A DNA stretch of 64,000 nucleotides from NCBI GenBank assembly GCA_022606425.2, contig JAHDVF020000890.1:1082501-1146500 (forward strand). The letters run 5' to 3'. The position numbers and the translations under genes were made by a program. Shown here piece by piece: positions 50,830 through 61,084 of this stretch. The notes below the pieces were generated by a model that was not told where the DNA came from, made no database searches, and worked only from the letters and a program-made list of their open reading frames with translations. The number at the start of each line of letters is the position of its first letter. Positions within the stretch are counted from its first letter, which is position 1. This stretch comes from Lepidostoma basale (Eukaryota > Arthropoda > Insecta > Trichoptera > Lepidostomatidae).

Positions 50830-51937
50830 CAGGCGGCCCTCGACTTTCGCACTTAAATGATCCTGAAAATGTGTGCGAAAGTCGAGGTCATGTAAAAAAA
50901 CACCAAAATGGTGAATATTTTCAGTTATGTATTTTTTTATACAATTTGTTTTTTGAATGTATACAAATACTTGTAGACAAATACTGGATTTTTACCCATT
51001 GCAGGTTAATCATTTTTAAGGGTTAATTGTATCTCAATAGAGACGAAGATGTATTATCTTAATAGATGGCGCTAGTGTAGATTGACCTACAAACAGTGAA
51101 GTTATTAAAAAATAGTAGCATATATACAAGTTCCAAAAATTTGTCAGACGTGGTGTCGTAAGAAAGGGGGAATGTTGTTAACATAAAGTGATCGCTTAAC
51201 CCAACCAATGACAGGTCATAAGTCCTGTAAACGCCTCGACTACCATATTATGTTTCCAAATAAATGTACATCTTCGTTTCTATTGAGATACAATTAATCC
51301 TAGTTATGTATTTATTTATTAATCACTAAACAATAAAAAAACGAAATTAAATAAGACTCTTCTTTACGAATTTGTCAAATAATTTTTGAATCCCCTCCTC
51401 TTTTTTCTGATCGAGAGTTCTATAACGTGCCGTGTCTTTTTCGATTGCCCTACGTACTTGAGCTATACGGTCTGTATTGGGATCACATTCATCCATGATA
51501 GCCAAAAAATGAACAAGATGCATGAAGGCTTCATTATTTTTTTTTATTGTCAAAGTCTTTACGATTTCAACATCTTCTTCGCCTTCATTTTCTATTTTAT
51601 TTGCTACTCGTTGTTCAATTAGGCATTCATTCGACAAAGGCTCTGAATGCGATTCGATTAATTCATCAACATCTTGGTTGTTTCATCGAAACTATTTCAT
51701 TTGCGACAGTTTCCCGAGATTTTTCTGGGTTTAGATGATCGCGGATTATCTAATTTAATGTAAGGGCGAAATATGAACACGTATGTACTGTATATAAATA
51801 GATAAACCTACAAAAAAACGTAATAAACGGAGATGAGAGCGACTGTACGTGAGACACAAGTAAGGGATCGTTATTTGAACAAAAAACGACGGTAGAAAAA
51901 TGTGTGAAATAACAAATTGTGCGAAAGTCGAGTCTGT
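50830..51937 (-). pseudogene. Tigger-like (pogo) element remnant
   Basis: Left end CAGGCGGCCCTCGACTTTCG; right side ATTGTGCGAAAGTCGAG as its inverse. Minus-strand frame 51,347-51,637 (96 codons) reads EAFMHLVHFLAIMDECDPNT and TARYRTLDQKKEEGIQKLFD, resembling the C-terminal tail of Tigger/jerky transposases. Too little space upstream for a full transposase, so internally deleted. MITE-K is nested at 50,953-51,302. Confidence 0.6.
50953..51302 (+). mobile_element. MITE-K, two-armed copy
   Basis: Starts with the 64-bp extension (TGTATACAAATACTTGTAGA, ATTGCAGGTTAATCATT), then TTAATTGTATCTCAATAGAG, the body, and the inverse arm TTGAGATACAATTAATCC. Confidence 0.75.
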
Positions 51938-51939
51938 GT

Positions 51940-52800
51940 TTCAAATCCGCAACGAAAAACTCCTTAACCGTCGCGTTGCCATGTGGTCAATTGAGTTTCC
52001 ACTGCCAATTTAAAGTTGATTTTCTTAAAACCTATGGACCCTAATATTATAAAAAAAATTGTAATCCTCCATTGAAGTGTTCTCAATATTTCGTAATAAA
52101 AAAAGCAAAAAATTACTTCCTTCATCCCAAAAAAAATATTTTCTAAGACTGCCCTCACCTTCATTCGTGTTAAGGTAGAATTTGTTTTGCTAATATTTAC
52201 AACTTTATCAAAAGTGACAAATACTTACTCGCTGTTTTGAACATATTATAAATTATATCTTTGACCTTTTCAATAGGTACGTAATGATACCGACTGGATG
52301 AAAACGCACCACGTAACTTAATAATATCAGAACTGTGAAAATATTAACACTTTACCAAAAGGGACAAATATTAATACGTACTCGTTGTCTTGAACGTACT
52401 ATACATTTTGCCTAGGTGCCTTTATCTTCGCCCCGCCGGCCCGGCGTGCAGACAAGTTTCGACCCGACTTTTAGTCGATTTTTAGTCGCCCGTATGTTAT
52501 GACGCATTACATATCAGAAATCGCATGGTTCCAGAAAAAAATTAATAATGATATGTTTTTCAAATAATCCATGTATGTTATAGATATCGATCTATTCCTA
52601 ATGAAATTCCCTACAAGATGACATAAATTAAATTTTGATTCATCTAGTCATATGCTTGATATTTAGATAAAGTTAGCGGTAAACTGAACTTACCACATGG
52701 GAGCAAGCGTTTTGTTTTGAACACGGTACGTTAAGGGTTAAAAACGTTAATTAAAAAATATCTGTTTTAATTTTATTTACTGGATATTCGAAATAAGAAT
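51940..52800. other. Sequence without a recognised gene
   Basis: AT-rich apart from 52,420-52,500 (CGCCCCGCCGGCCCGGCG). Nothing recognised. Confidence 0.35.
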
Positions 52801-52804
52801 CCTT

Positions 52805-52905
52805 ACTAACCATTACGCCGCCTCTTCGAAGGGGCAGGCAGAAAAAATGGAATGACATACTTCTCTCGCTTCCTCCTTCCTCAACATTCATATATCACGT
52901 CGATA
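52805..52905 (-). mobile_element. LINE-T 3'-end fragment
   Basis: TTACTAACCATTACGCCGCC, CGAAGGGGCAGGCAG, TCCTCAACATTCATATATC. Confidence 0.6.
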
Positions 52906-52906
52906 T

Positions 52907-53905
52907 GACGTATTCAACCTGCCACGGTCATGTGATACACCTCACGAACCACGTCATGAAAAAGTGTATTTCCGTGACTGCTAAGATACGAGTATGAGCG
53001 AGAACGCTGTTCTATCACCTGCCAGCCGATCATATAAGACTACCAGCTATAAGCTATAAGACATATCGAATGCCATATAAGTCTACCAGCAAGAGTGCCA
53101 AATAGCTGAACAACGGAAAAACTAACAAGCCTGGAACGATCGTGGAAAATCGCCATATTTTTAAAGTGGAGACATTGCGCGGTTCGATGTATTTTGAAAT
53201 AAAATGAAGTAGCGTCTCGGCAAGCCGACAACGCTTGCTTGTTCATTTGGCTAAAAATATTATCGATCATCAATAGAAGCGTCAGATCTTTGCAGGATGG
53301 CCGTTGGACGCGGCCATCGAGCAAGCGGGGTGGAATCACGGATTCATATCCCGAGCGCATCACTCGCTTTGTCTTGGTCAATTAAGACCCTATTGATGAC
53401 AAACGTACGGAATGCGACTTTCGCTCTAGTCAAATTGACGCATCATTTCGTAGAGCAGTTACACGCGAGACTACCGCCATCTGTCGGCAGCGATTGGAAG
53501 TAACGCCGGAGCGCTCCAATGTATGAAAGCGAACTGAACGCATGGTTATAGCGGTTACCTATCGAATATGAAAGGGATAAACATTATTATACTTTATTTT
53601 CAGTCGTATAAATAAGCGAATATTGTTAATATATTATATTTTTATACGCAATTTAGTACACTTATTAAATAAAAATCCTACATACGTGTACAAAAATAAA
53701 CAAACCATTTATGTAAAGAATGCCAAATTTATATGACATAGAAATATGTTATTAATTTATTTAACTTTTAGATAGTTAATTTTTATCTGTTTGGTAAAAG
53801 AAATAAATTCAATACAATAAATAATTATGAATAAATGATAACAAACATTTGCTTTATTTAATATTCTAGTTCTGCTAGACAATTTAAACAAGATAATTAA
53901 ATATT
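52907..53905. other. Unassigned; GC-richer block in part
   Basis: 53,100-53,560 has normal complexity and frames of 113 (minus) and 68 (plus) codons with no recognised motif. It includes CCGCCATCTGTCGGCAGCG. Could be regulatory or an unknown repeat. The remainder is AT-rich. Confidence 0.3.
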
Positions 53906-53907
53906 TG

Positions 53908-54163
53908 ACGACCTTCGTGCCCGAGTGGTATATGCATTGACCGCCACCCCGAAGGTTTCGGGTTCGATTCCCGGTGAGGGCAGTGTGATTATCACATTGT
54001 CTTTGGTCTGGTGTAGAATTCACGTGACAATAAAATGGCGATAGATTATCTACCTATCTCATGTCACGAGAATCACTATGATAGCTATAATACCCTTTAC
54101 ATCGATTTGGCTCATGCTGTCTTAATGTAAAGAGCGATTCAACAAAATAATAATAATAATAAT
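53908..54163 (+). mobile_element. SINE-A, long-tail form
   Basis: GACCTTCGTGCCCGAGTGG, GGGTTCGATTCCCGG, then the LINE-E2-like tail (CCCTTTACATCGATTTGGC) and (AAT)n. Confidence 0.88.
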
Positions 54164-54191
54164 AGTAATTGCTATAATAATAATAATATTT

Positions 54192-54322
54192 GACCTTCGT
54201 GGTAGAGCTGTAAGAGCTCTGACTTTCATACAGAAGGTCCCGGGTTCGATTCCCGGCGATGGCAGTATGATTGTCACACTGTCTTTTGTCTGGTAACGTG
54301 ACAATAAAATTGCGATAGATTT
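54192..54322 (+). mobile_element. SINE-A, short copy
   Basis: GACCTTCGTGGTAGAGCTG, GGGTTCGATTCCCGG, ends at CAATAAAATTGCGATAGAT. It follows the (AAT)n tail of the previous copy. Confidence 0.82.
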
Positions 54323-54329
54323 GTGCTTA

Positions 54330-55785
54330 TCAAAATATCATATTAAGACTTAAGCCCAAAAGCGTGGGTTAGATACTACTTTACGACAATACATATTTTT
54401 AGGATAATTTTATTTTATATATAAAGGGAGGTTTTAAAAATTAAAAAAAAAAAAATCGTAATAAATAGATTATTTACCAAATCATAAAGCAATATTTAAA
54501 GTTGCTGTTTATATTATTGAATAGACAATACTTCGATACGTCAGAAACTAGGCCAATTACTGATGACTGATGCTGAGTAATCGCTCAGGAAATAATTGCT
54601 GCTTGGTTCTCAATAAAACAGTCATATCAAATAAAAAAGGCATGTATCTACGTGGATGCTCATAATAATAATAAAAAACAATTCTAAGCATTCTATAACA
54701 TTAAAAATACGGCGTATTAAAAATTGATTAGAAACATATTCAAAACAAGCTGGGTCAATGAGATCACGTTTCAATACTTAGGATTTAATCAACGGTACCG
54801 ACGACAATTCACTCGAAAACTTTTATGGTCTATAAATCAGATATTCTGTTTAATTAATGTAATGTCATAAACTACAAACTGCGCCGGCGCGGGTGGCGCG
54901 CAACCTCTCGCGCGTGCGCAGTATCAGCGAAAATGTTCAACGCCATTTTATCTACATTGACAGATGTCAGAAAGTTTATTAGTACCGGGGGAAATCTGAT
55001 AAGACTAAATTATTATTAATTACGAGGAAATTGTCAGTACGCTAAATAAGTCGTTGAAATGTGTTATTAGACGGTTCATTTTGATTTTCGTTTCAATTGC
55101 TCTGAAAGTAAATTTGTGGTAGTGTTAATTTGATTGATATTCGGTGTTCACGGCATTTACGTATAAACATTATCCGATTATTTTTTTATATTTTTGCCAC
55201 TTGGCTTCGAACTATATACAATAAAAGGTTAAATTATCTTAAAAGAAAACAAATTATTCAATACATCAAATCTAATACTGTTAGTTGATCATAAGAGTTT
55301 AATTTTAATTAATTAACACGTCGTTTAATATCACCTTTGAGTGGACATTGTGAAATATGTCTTTTAAATCTACAAAATTCCTTTGTCACAGAATACCACT
55401 CTTTTGTTAATAATCATAATAAAAATCTGTATAAAATAGAATAAATTTCGTTTTATTCCATTTGTACTTAAAATTCCGACCAAAAAACGGAACATAAAGA
55501 TGGATACCCTCCAAGATGACGAAATTTTCAAAGAAAAGTCTAAAGAAATGGATATACATGGATATACCTGTATGTCATAATATATCACAAAATTTATTTG
55601 AAGAAATATCCGAGAGAATAGCGGATAAGACTGCTAATAATAATATAATTTGAATCTTGTTTTTTAGTTTCTTTTTTATTTTATAATGATTTTACACGTT
55701 ACGCTAAAGTTAATGCCTCTCTTAAAAAAGACCAAAAAAAAAACAAAACAAAAAATGGCCTGGAACATAAATAGCACACTAAATT
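54330..55785. other. Long stretch without a recognised gene
   Basis: 54,880-54,960 is GC-rich (GCGCCGGCGCGGGTGGCGCG, AACGCCATTTTATC) and could mark a promoter or 5' untranslated region, but no start codon with a convincing frame follows. The remainder is AT-rich. Confidence 0.35.
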
Positions 55786-55789
55786 ACAT

Positions 55790-56250
55790 AATTAAATAAA
55801 ACGGTGTTTTTTTAACTACTTCCATTTTTTTCTTTATTTCGACAGCGACCGGTTTCGCCAGGCTCGCTGACATCGACAGACTGGTCATCACCAGTCATCA
55901 CCAGTCTGTCGATGCCAGCGAGCCTGGCGAAACCGGTCGCTGTCGAAATAAAGACAAAAGTGGAAGTAGTTAAAAAACATCGTTTTATTTAAATTTTATT
56001 TAAGGATTAATTGTATCTCAATAGAGGCGAAGATGTAAACTGCTTTTTTTTTTAGAAACAGAATATGGTGGTCGAGGCGTTTACAGGACTTATGACCTGT
56101 CATTGGTTGGGTTAAGCTTCTTACGATCTACACAACGATCTGTTCAATCTACACTAGTGCCATATATTAAGATAAGATGTATAGTATGTAATTATTATTA
56201 TTTAAAATGAACTTCCATCAAGAGATTTCAGTAAAATCATTTGATTATCT
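55790..56250. repeat. Family-d palindrome, right arm split by MITE-K
   Basis: Facing motifs: minus 55,847-55,879 and plus 55,906-55,938 (CTGTCGA, GCCAG/CTGGC, GAAA, CCGG, TC). The right arm continues after MITE-K with AATGAACTTCCATCAAGAGA, the inverse of the outer left arm seen at 16,660. Confidence 0.8.
56003..56187 (-). mobile_element. MITE-K, truncated, nested
   Basis: Reverse orientation: AAGGATTAATTGTATCTCAA, GAATATGGTGGTCGAGG, CATTGGTTGGGTTAAG. The middle is deleted before AATCTACACTAGTGCCA. Confidence 0.7.
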
Positions 56251-56254
56251 TAAA

Positions 56255-56855
56255 TTACATAAAATATTTTTCGAATGGTTTTTCACGGCTGAAATCAAAC
56301 CGGAATGTTTTGGCATCTTACTGGCACTGAAGTTCTGAACATTGGACAATACTACAAAAACACGTACCGACTTATGCATTAGTCAAAGTCCTGGACATGC
56401 TGTACACCCAGCGGGCTGCGGTGCATCACTATCTATGGACTGTTACATTTACCATGAGAATCATATCGTCACGTGGTCGCCCGCAATCCGCTCAAGTTCC
56501 ATTCGATAATCCGATAACTGAGAATAATGGCAGTATGAGGAAATACTGTGGAGCAAGTTTGATTCTGATGTTATCAATAATGTGTTTTATGAAGGTCGCC
56601 ATATTAACTAGTTCTGTTGCGAGAAGATGGCTGATAACAGCTGTACAATTGTAAATTATACTTAATGTTGTATGGAGGCGTGGCATAAGACACGTGGGAA
56701 ATATTTTATATCTATTTAGCCGATTGATGGAAAAATATATTATAAAATTAAACCGGTTAATTAACTATCATTTCACTTCTCCATTTATTCGAGAAGTACA
56801 AACCACCAATGTGACAATTTTCTAATCCACGTAAAATATAATCAAACTTCAAAAA
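56255..56855. other. Unassigned sequence
   Basis: Frames at 56,397-56,654 lack motifs. Nothing recognised. Confidence 0.3.
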
Positions 56856-56859
56856 AAGA

Positions 56860-57270
56860 GAAGTTTTCAATCAACGTCTGTTTTCTAGAAGTTTTGTTTT
56901 ATTTTATATAAATGACATGTTTAGTCTGTCTAAAGTCTAGGTTCTCAAAGTGGACGATAACGCCCCCTTGTGGGCGTTTGAGGCTTTCAGCAGGGCAGTA
57001 GAAGACCCAGAAAAAATAGAGAGCGTGGGCAGATAAAAAAATATAGTCTAAAAGACAAAAAAAAACACGCTCATCACGTAGGTACTGATAAAGCAAATTA
57101 AACTTAAACATTGGTTTATTTTGTTATGTATGTATTGTAATCATTTTCCCTTTTTTGGAATAACTTTTATGGGAGGGCGGCGTTGAACCATTATTTTTCT
57201 TGTAAAGGGGCCGGGCGGTGGCCCAAAAAAGATTGGAAACCTATGGTCTTAAGCATTTTCAAATGTGAAC
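56860..57270 (-). repeat. Family-b arm split by a hAT MITE
   Basis: AACGTCTGTTTTCTAGAAG to ACATGTTTAGTCTGTCTAAAG, then resumes at 57,246 with GTCTTAAGCATTTTCAAATG. The hammerhead-like motif is cut in its stem II. Confidence 0.7.
56936..57245. mobile_element. hAT-type MITE inside a hammerhead-like motif
   Basis: Ends TCTAGGTTCTCAAAGT / GATTGGAAACCTATG are imperfect inverted repeats. The flanks GTCTAAAG (56,928-56,935) and GTCTTAAG (57,246-57,253) form an 8-bp duplication with one change. Contains AACGCCCCCTTGTGGGCG, as in the other hAT MITEs. Confidence 0.75.
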
Positions 57271-57274
57271 AATG

Positions 57275-57375
57275 TCCAGCAGTGGACCAATTTCCAGCAG
57301 TGGGTCCAGCAGTGCAGGTCATAGGCTGTACAAGAAAGAATATATTTATTTATTGTTTCTTGAACAACGATTTTT
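57275..57375 (+). mobile_element. LINE/SINE 3'-end scrap
   Basis: GTCCAGCAGTGGACC, ATAGGCTGTACAAGAAAG: a common lepidopteran 3'-end word, repeated twice in short form. Confidence 0.4.
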
Positions 57376-57379
57376 TTTT

Positions 57380-57568
57380 GTATACAACAGGTCGTTTGAA
57401 CTCAATTACTGTATACAATTTATTTTAGCTATTATATTGATTCTCATGACACGTGATAGATAGCCAATCTATCGCCATTTTATTGTCACGTGAATTCTAC
57501 ACCAGACCGAAGACAGTGTGACCTTCGGTACGGAAGTCAGAGTTCTTACCACTCTGCCACGAAGGTCG
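57380..57568 (-). mobile_element. SINE-A, minus strand, internally deleted
   Basis: Reverse of the head (CTCTGCCACGAAGGTCG) and of the ATAAAATGGCGATAGATTGG body. The B box is deleted (GTGTGACCTTCGG joins directly). Confidence 0.75.
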
Positions 57569-57569
57569 A

Positions 57570-58075
57570 TGATGTAAAACTCCATATTAAATAAGCAATA
57601 CAAAAGAAATCCTATTAATTAAATCTCACGCAAACGTATGTTTTCTAGAAGTTTTATTATATTTTATGTGAATGACACGTTTCGCCTCGCGATAGGCGTA
57701 ATATGTCATTCGCATAAAATATAACAAAACTTCTAGAAAACAGAGGTTTTCATTCGTATAAATTAAGAAAATTATTATTAAATAATTAATACGAATGAAA
57801 ACGTCAGTTTTCTAGAAGTTTTATTATATTTTTGTGGGAATGACATGTGTCGCCCTTCTAAGGCATTCTCATAAAATATAATAAAACTTCTAGAAAACTG
57901 ACGTTTTCATTCGTACCTATAAATTATTTAATATGGAGTTTTACATCATTGTTCAGGAAACAATAAATAAGGCATGATCATTTGATAATGTCTTAGATAG
58001 TCGAAATATGTCCTTCACATAAAATATAACAAAACTTTCCGTAATATGTCCTTCACATAAAATATAACGAAATTC
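57570..58075. repeat. Two or three adjacent family-b palindromes with deleted centres
   Basis: 57,650-57,745 and 57,790-57,920 are inverted repeats of ACTTCTAGAAAAC-type arms whose centres have collapsed, so no complete motif remains. The tail ending CAGGAAACAATAAATAA at 57,975 is followed by another b scrap to 58,075. Confidence 0.65.
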
Positions 58076-58077
58076 CC

Positions 58078-58190
58078 TCCGGACACCGTCCACCTGGAAG
58101 ACCCCCTAAGAGATGGAAGGACAGCTGGACCTCATCATCCGCCGAGACATGATTTCTGTATCACAGATCGTCAGATATATTAAAAGAAGA
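58078..58190 (+). mobile_element. RTE-C2 3' end
   Basis: GACACCGTCCACCTGGAAGA, GATGGAAGGACAGCTGGACC, CTGTATCACAGATCGTCAG, then AAGAAGAAGA. Confidence 0.7.
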
Positions 58191-58194
58191 AGAT

Positions 58195-58968
58195 TATTGT
58201 TTACGTTGCACGCAGTTGCGAAAATCTTTCTAGAAGGCAGGGGTACCAGTATATATAAAAATATATATCAACAGTCGAGAATAACAATACTTTCACCAAA
58301 TTATAGTTCACACAATTTATCCGAGATAGCCAAAGAGCAAAATATGAATAATTGTTTATTACCCGCTAGCCCTTTCGTATCGGGAACTGCGCAAAAATCA
58401 TAAATAACGCTCTTGTAAGAGCGCGCGGCCAATGGGTGTGATCCGATGACTCCACGGAGATTGCGCATTAATAAATCCGACTTAAATGACAGCCGGCCGA
58501 TCTGATTGGCCCCTTGACGCCGAAAGGTGATGAATATTTCTGATAATAATAATAAACACCAAGAAATTTACGGTTCCCACCGGTGCTATGCGCTCGGAAT
58601 TCCAGATAAGGAAATTATTAACAAATGTTTCAAATCTGACTAATCTCCCGATCGCCATTTTCGGAATGAGTCCGGCTTCATAAAAAAATACCCTCGTTAT
58701 ATAATAAGGATGGATTTATTCACAGATCGGCGATGGGTGGAATGCTTTGAAATTCAATTGATTAACACGTTATCATTCCTGAATACACGATGCAATCTAA
58801 CTATAAATACTTCTACATTTATGTGAGTAGGCGTGTAAAAATCACATTGAAAATTATACGATACAGATATCAAATATTTCTACTGAAATCTTTTGGTGGG
58901 AGTTTATCGTGAATTAAAATAATGTTTAAATATTTCAAATTTACTTTGTTAATTTATTTAGCTGAATA
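58195..58968. other. Unassigned; complex block
   Basis: 58,390-58,700 is unusually complex and not AT-rich (GAGCGCGCGGCCAATGG, CAGCCGGCCGATCTGATTGG), without long frames. A candidate conserved non-coding element. Confidence 0.35.
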
Positions 58969-58970
58969 GC

Positions 58971-59093
58971 TCTTTATTTTTGTTATAACGCAAACCAAAT
59001 CGATGTAAAAGCTATTATATATTGATTCTCATGACATGTGATCGGCATTTTATTGTTACGCGAATTCAGTGTGAAAATCACGGGAAATCGAAC
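58971..59093 (-). mobile_element. SINE-A, diverged
   Basis: CCAAATCGATGTAAAAGC, GATTCTCATGACATGTGATC, GAAATCGAAC (B box remnant on minus). Confidence 0.6.
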
Positions 59094-59104
59094 TTTGTTT
59101 TATT

Positions 59105-59622
59105 AATTAACAACAACAACAACAAACCATTACGCCGTTTCCCCGCAGGGGTAGGCAGAGGGAATGGACCGCCACACTCTATCCAGACATACCTCTCGAG
59201 ATTCTTCCATATTCATACAGCGAGTCACACACGCACGTCGATTCTTCCGCCTTCTGACATGACCAACCTTTAAAATTTGATTAATTTGATTCATGCCATG
59301 TTTTCCTCGGTCTACCTCGACTCCGTACTCCATTTATGTCGTTAACGTATACTTTTTTAACCATTTTTTCATCTCATATGAGCTCCATATGTTCGAACCA
59401 ACGCAGCGATCTTTTCATAGTTTTGTTCATAATACCATCTATCGCTCTACATTCCTTTCTAATATCAGCATTTGAGATTCTGTCGTACATCGTTCTACCA
59501 CACACACGTCTTAGGGACCTCATCTCTACCGCATTTATTCTGCTCTCATCTTTCTTCTACCAGTTCCATGCTTCGCTTCCATACATAAGGGTTGGGACCA
59601 GAACTCCACTGTGAACTGCCTT
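59105..59622 (-). pseudogene. LINE-T, TTG-tail subtype
   Basis: Minus strand. Tail AACAACAACAACAAACC on plus. Coding: ..VHSGVLVPTLMYGSEAW, RMCGRTMYDRI, FEHMELI, then NQINQILKVGHVRRRKNRRA, SAYPCGETA. Frameshifts present. Confidence 0.78.
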
Positions 59623-59629
59623 TGATAAT

Positions 59630-60360
59630 TAATAAGTCTGTTAATGCAATTTTTTTTAAATAAAAACACGTTTGCGAAAAATAATGGTAAGATGAGAGTA
59701 TGTATTAATACAAAGTAATTTTAATTATATTTAAGTATGAATTTAATGGGAAAATATGCATCAATTTAATAAAATATTTATAGTTAAAAAAAAATTCAAG
59801 TGTTAATTAAATATTGTTTTGTTAAAAAAAGTTTAGTACTCATGTGCTAGGACTGGGTCCTTGAAATAAAATTTTAAAAGATCTAGTACGTAACTAAATA
59901 TGGTATGAAAACATTAAAAAATATGAAATAAATTGTTATTGAAACACTTCACATGCTATTCTGAAAGAGTCGCCGTATATGGATCAGAGTCAAACCCTCG
60001 TAAGAAATGTTTGCACGTGGTCATAATTCTTTAGAAACCGAAACAGTATGTGCAATGTCAAATACCAGGAGATCATAGAATGGACCGGGTCAAAATGTCG
60101 AAATAGGTAGCCTTATACGGAGTCGAAGGTGAGCGGTGTGCGGAACACATTCGACCGGCGCTCGCGGGCTCGGCTACGGAAAGTCGCAGACAATAGAACC
60201 AAATTGGTTCTTTTAACATTTAAAGAGATAATGCGAGATACTGGTACGGATGTCCGTCAACTGCTACATAAATTACTTAAAAATACGACTAAAACCTTAT
60301 CAGAGTAGCAGAAATAAGAAACCTTCGCTCCATTATAGGCGTAACCCTCAGAAATAGGAT
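59630..60360. other. Unassigned sequence
   Basis: 59,940-60,190 is of normal complexity. 60,318-60,368 (LRSIIGVTLRNRIRN) is a scrap of an RTE reverse transcriptase on plus. Otherwise AT-rich. Confidence 0.35.
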
Positions 60361-60494
60361 CAGAAATAAATCAATCATCAGTTTATTTCTCAAAGATATT
60401 ACAAACAAATATAAAGTTTAAGGCATCTATTGAGAACAGGTAAAACATAATTTTAGATAAACTTAAGGCGTTAACACTGTGGAATTCCATAATG

Positions 60495-60712
60495 ACGAAT
60501 TTTTATGAATTAAAATACTGTTTTTTCCACTATTGAGTTTATTTTTCTTGATATGTTTCGAAGGCTTACACCTTCATCATTGGGAGAACGATATAAGTGA
60601 GTTTATATCTTTCTCCCGATGATGAAGGTGTAAACCTTCGAAACATGTCAAGAAAAATAAACTCAAAAGTGGAAAAAACAGTGTTTTTATTCATAAGAAA
60701 ATCGTATAACAT
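60495..60712. repeat. Family-g palindrome
   Basis: Arms of about 95 bp, nearly perfect, from TTTTTATGAATTAAAATACT to its inverse. Facing motifs 60,550-60,583 (minus; core CCAATGA, triplet ATC) and 60,616-60,649 (plus). Confidence 0.85.
60616..60649 (+). ncRNA. Hammerhead-like motif (family g)
   Basis: CCGATGA (position 4 T to C), extra T, six-pair stem II GAAGGT/ACCTTC with loop GTAA, GAAA, CATG, TC. Stem I TTTCT/AGAAA five pairs after one mismatch: the best stem I of the set. Confidence 0.5.
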
Positions 60713-60891
60713 ACCTAATTATATAATACCAGGAACGCATGAGAGACGGTTCGACTTTAGAAATTCAAGATACTCTCTAATGTCAAGAGTATTTGCCTTC
60801 AGAACGTACTTTCACTAATATGAAAGATTTTGATCTCAGAAGCGATCATGTTTAGCAGTTTGATTGCTCTCCCCACGGGCATCACCAGACG

Positions 60892-61083
60892 ATAAGGTCT
60901 CTCTGTTGTGTTGAAGACATAGTGAGGTGGGGAAAATGCAGAAGCCGCTTTTGGAGGATACAATAATTGTTAAAGATGTAAAATATGAAAACCCCAGTAG
61001 CAAGAGACTACCACGAAGGTGGCTGAAGAAAAGGAGGGTTGGCTGAACGTAATCATCGCGGGACAGTTCACCGTCACAAACAG
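60892..61083. other. Unassigned sequence
   Basis: No match recognised. Confidence 0.3.
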
Positions 61084-61084
61084 G

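Larger units (their letters stand above)
60365..60890 (-). mobile_element. LINE-E1 3' end split by a palindrome
   Basis: 60,372-60,455 holds the terminal part (AGTTTATTTCTCAAAGATAT, AAGGCATCTATTGAGAACAG). It resumes at 60,715 (AATACCAGGAACGCATGAGA) and reaches coding residues SEIKIFHISESTF-like on minus. Confidence 0.72.

Noticed and set aside
53040..53503. Opposing frames of 113 and 68 codons
   Set aside because: The two strands are open over the same bases, which is common by chance in GC-richer DNA; no motif on either.
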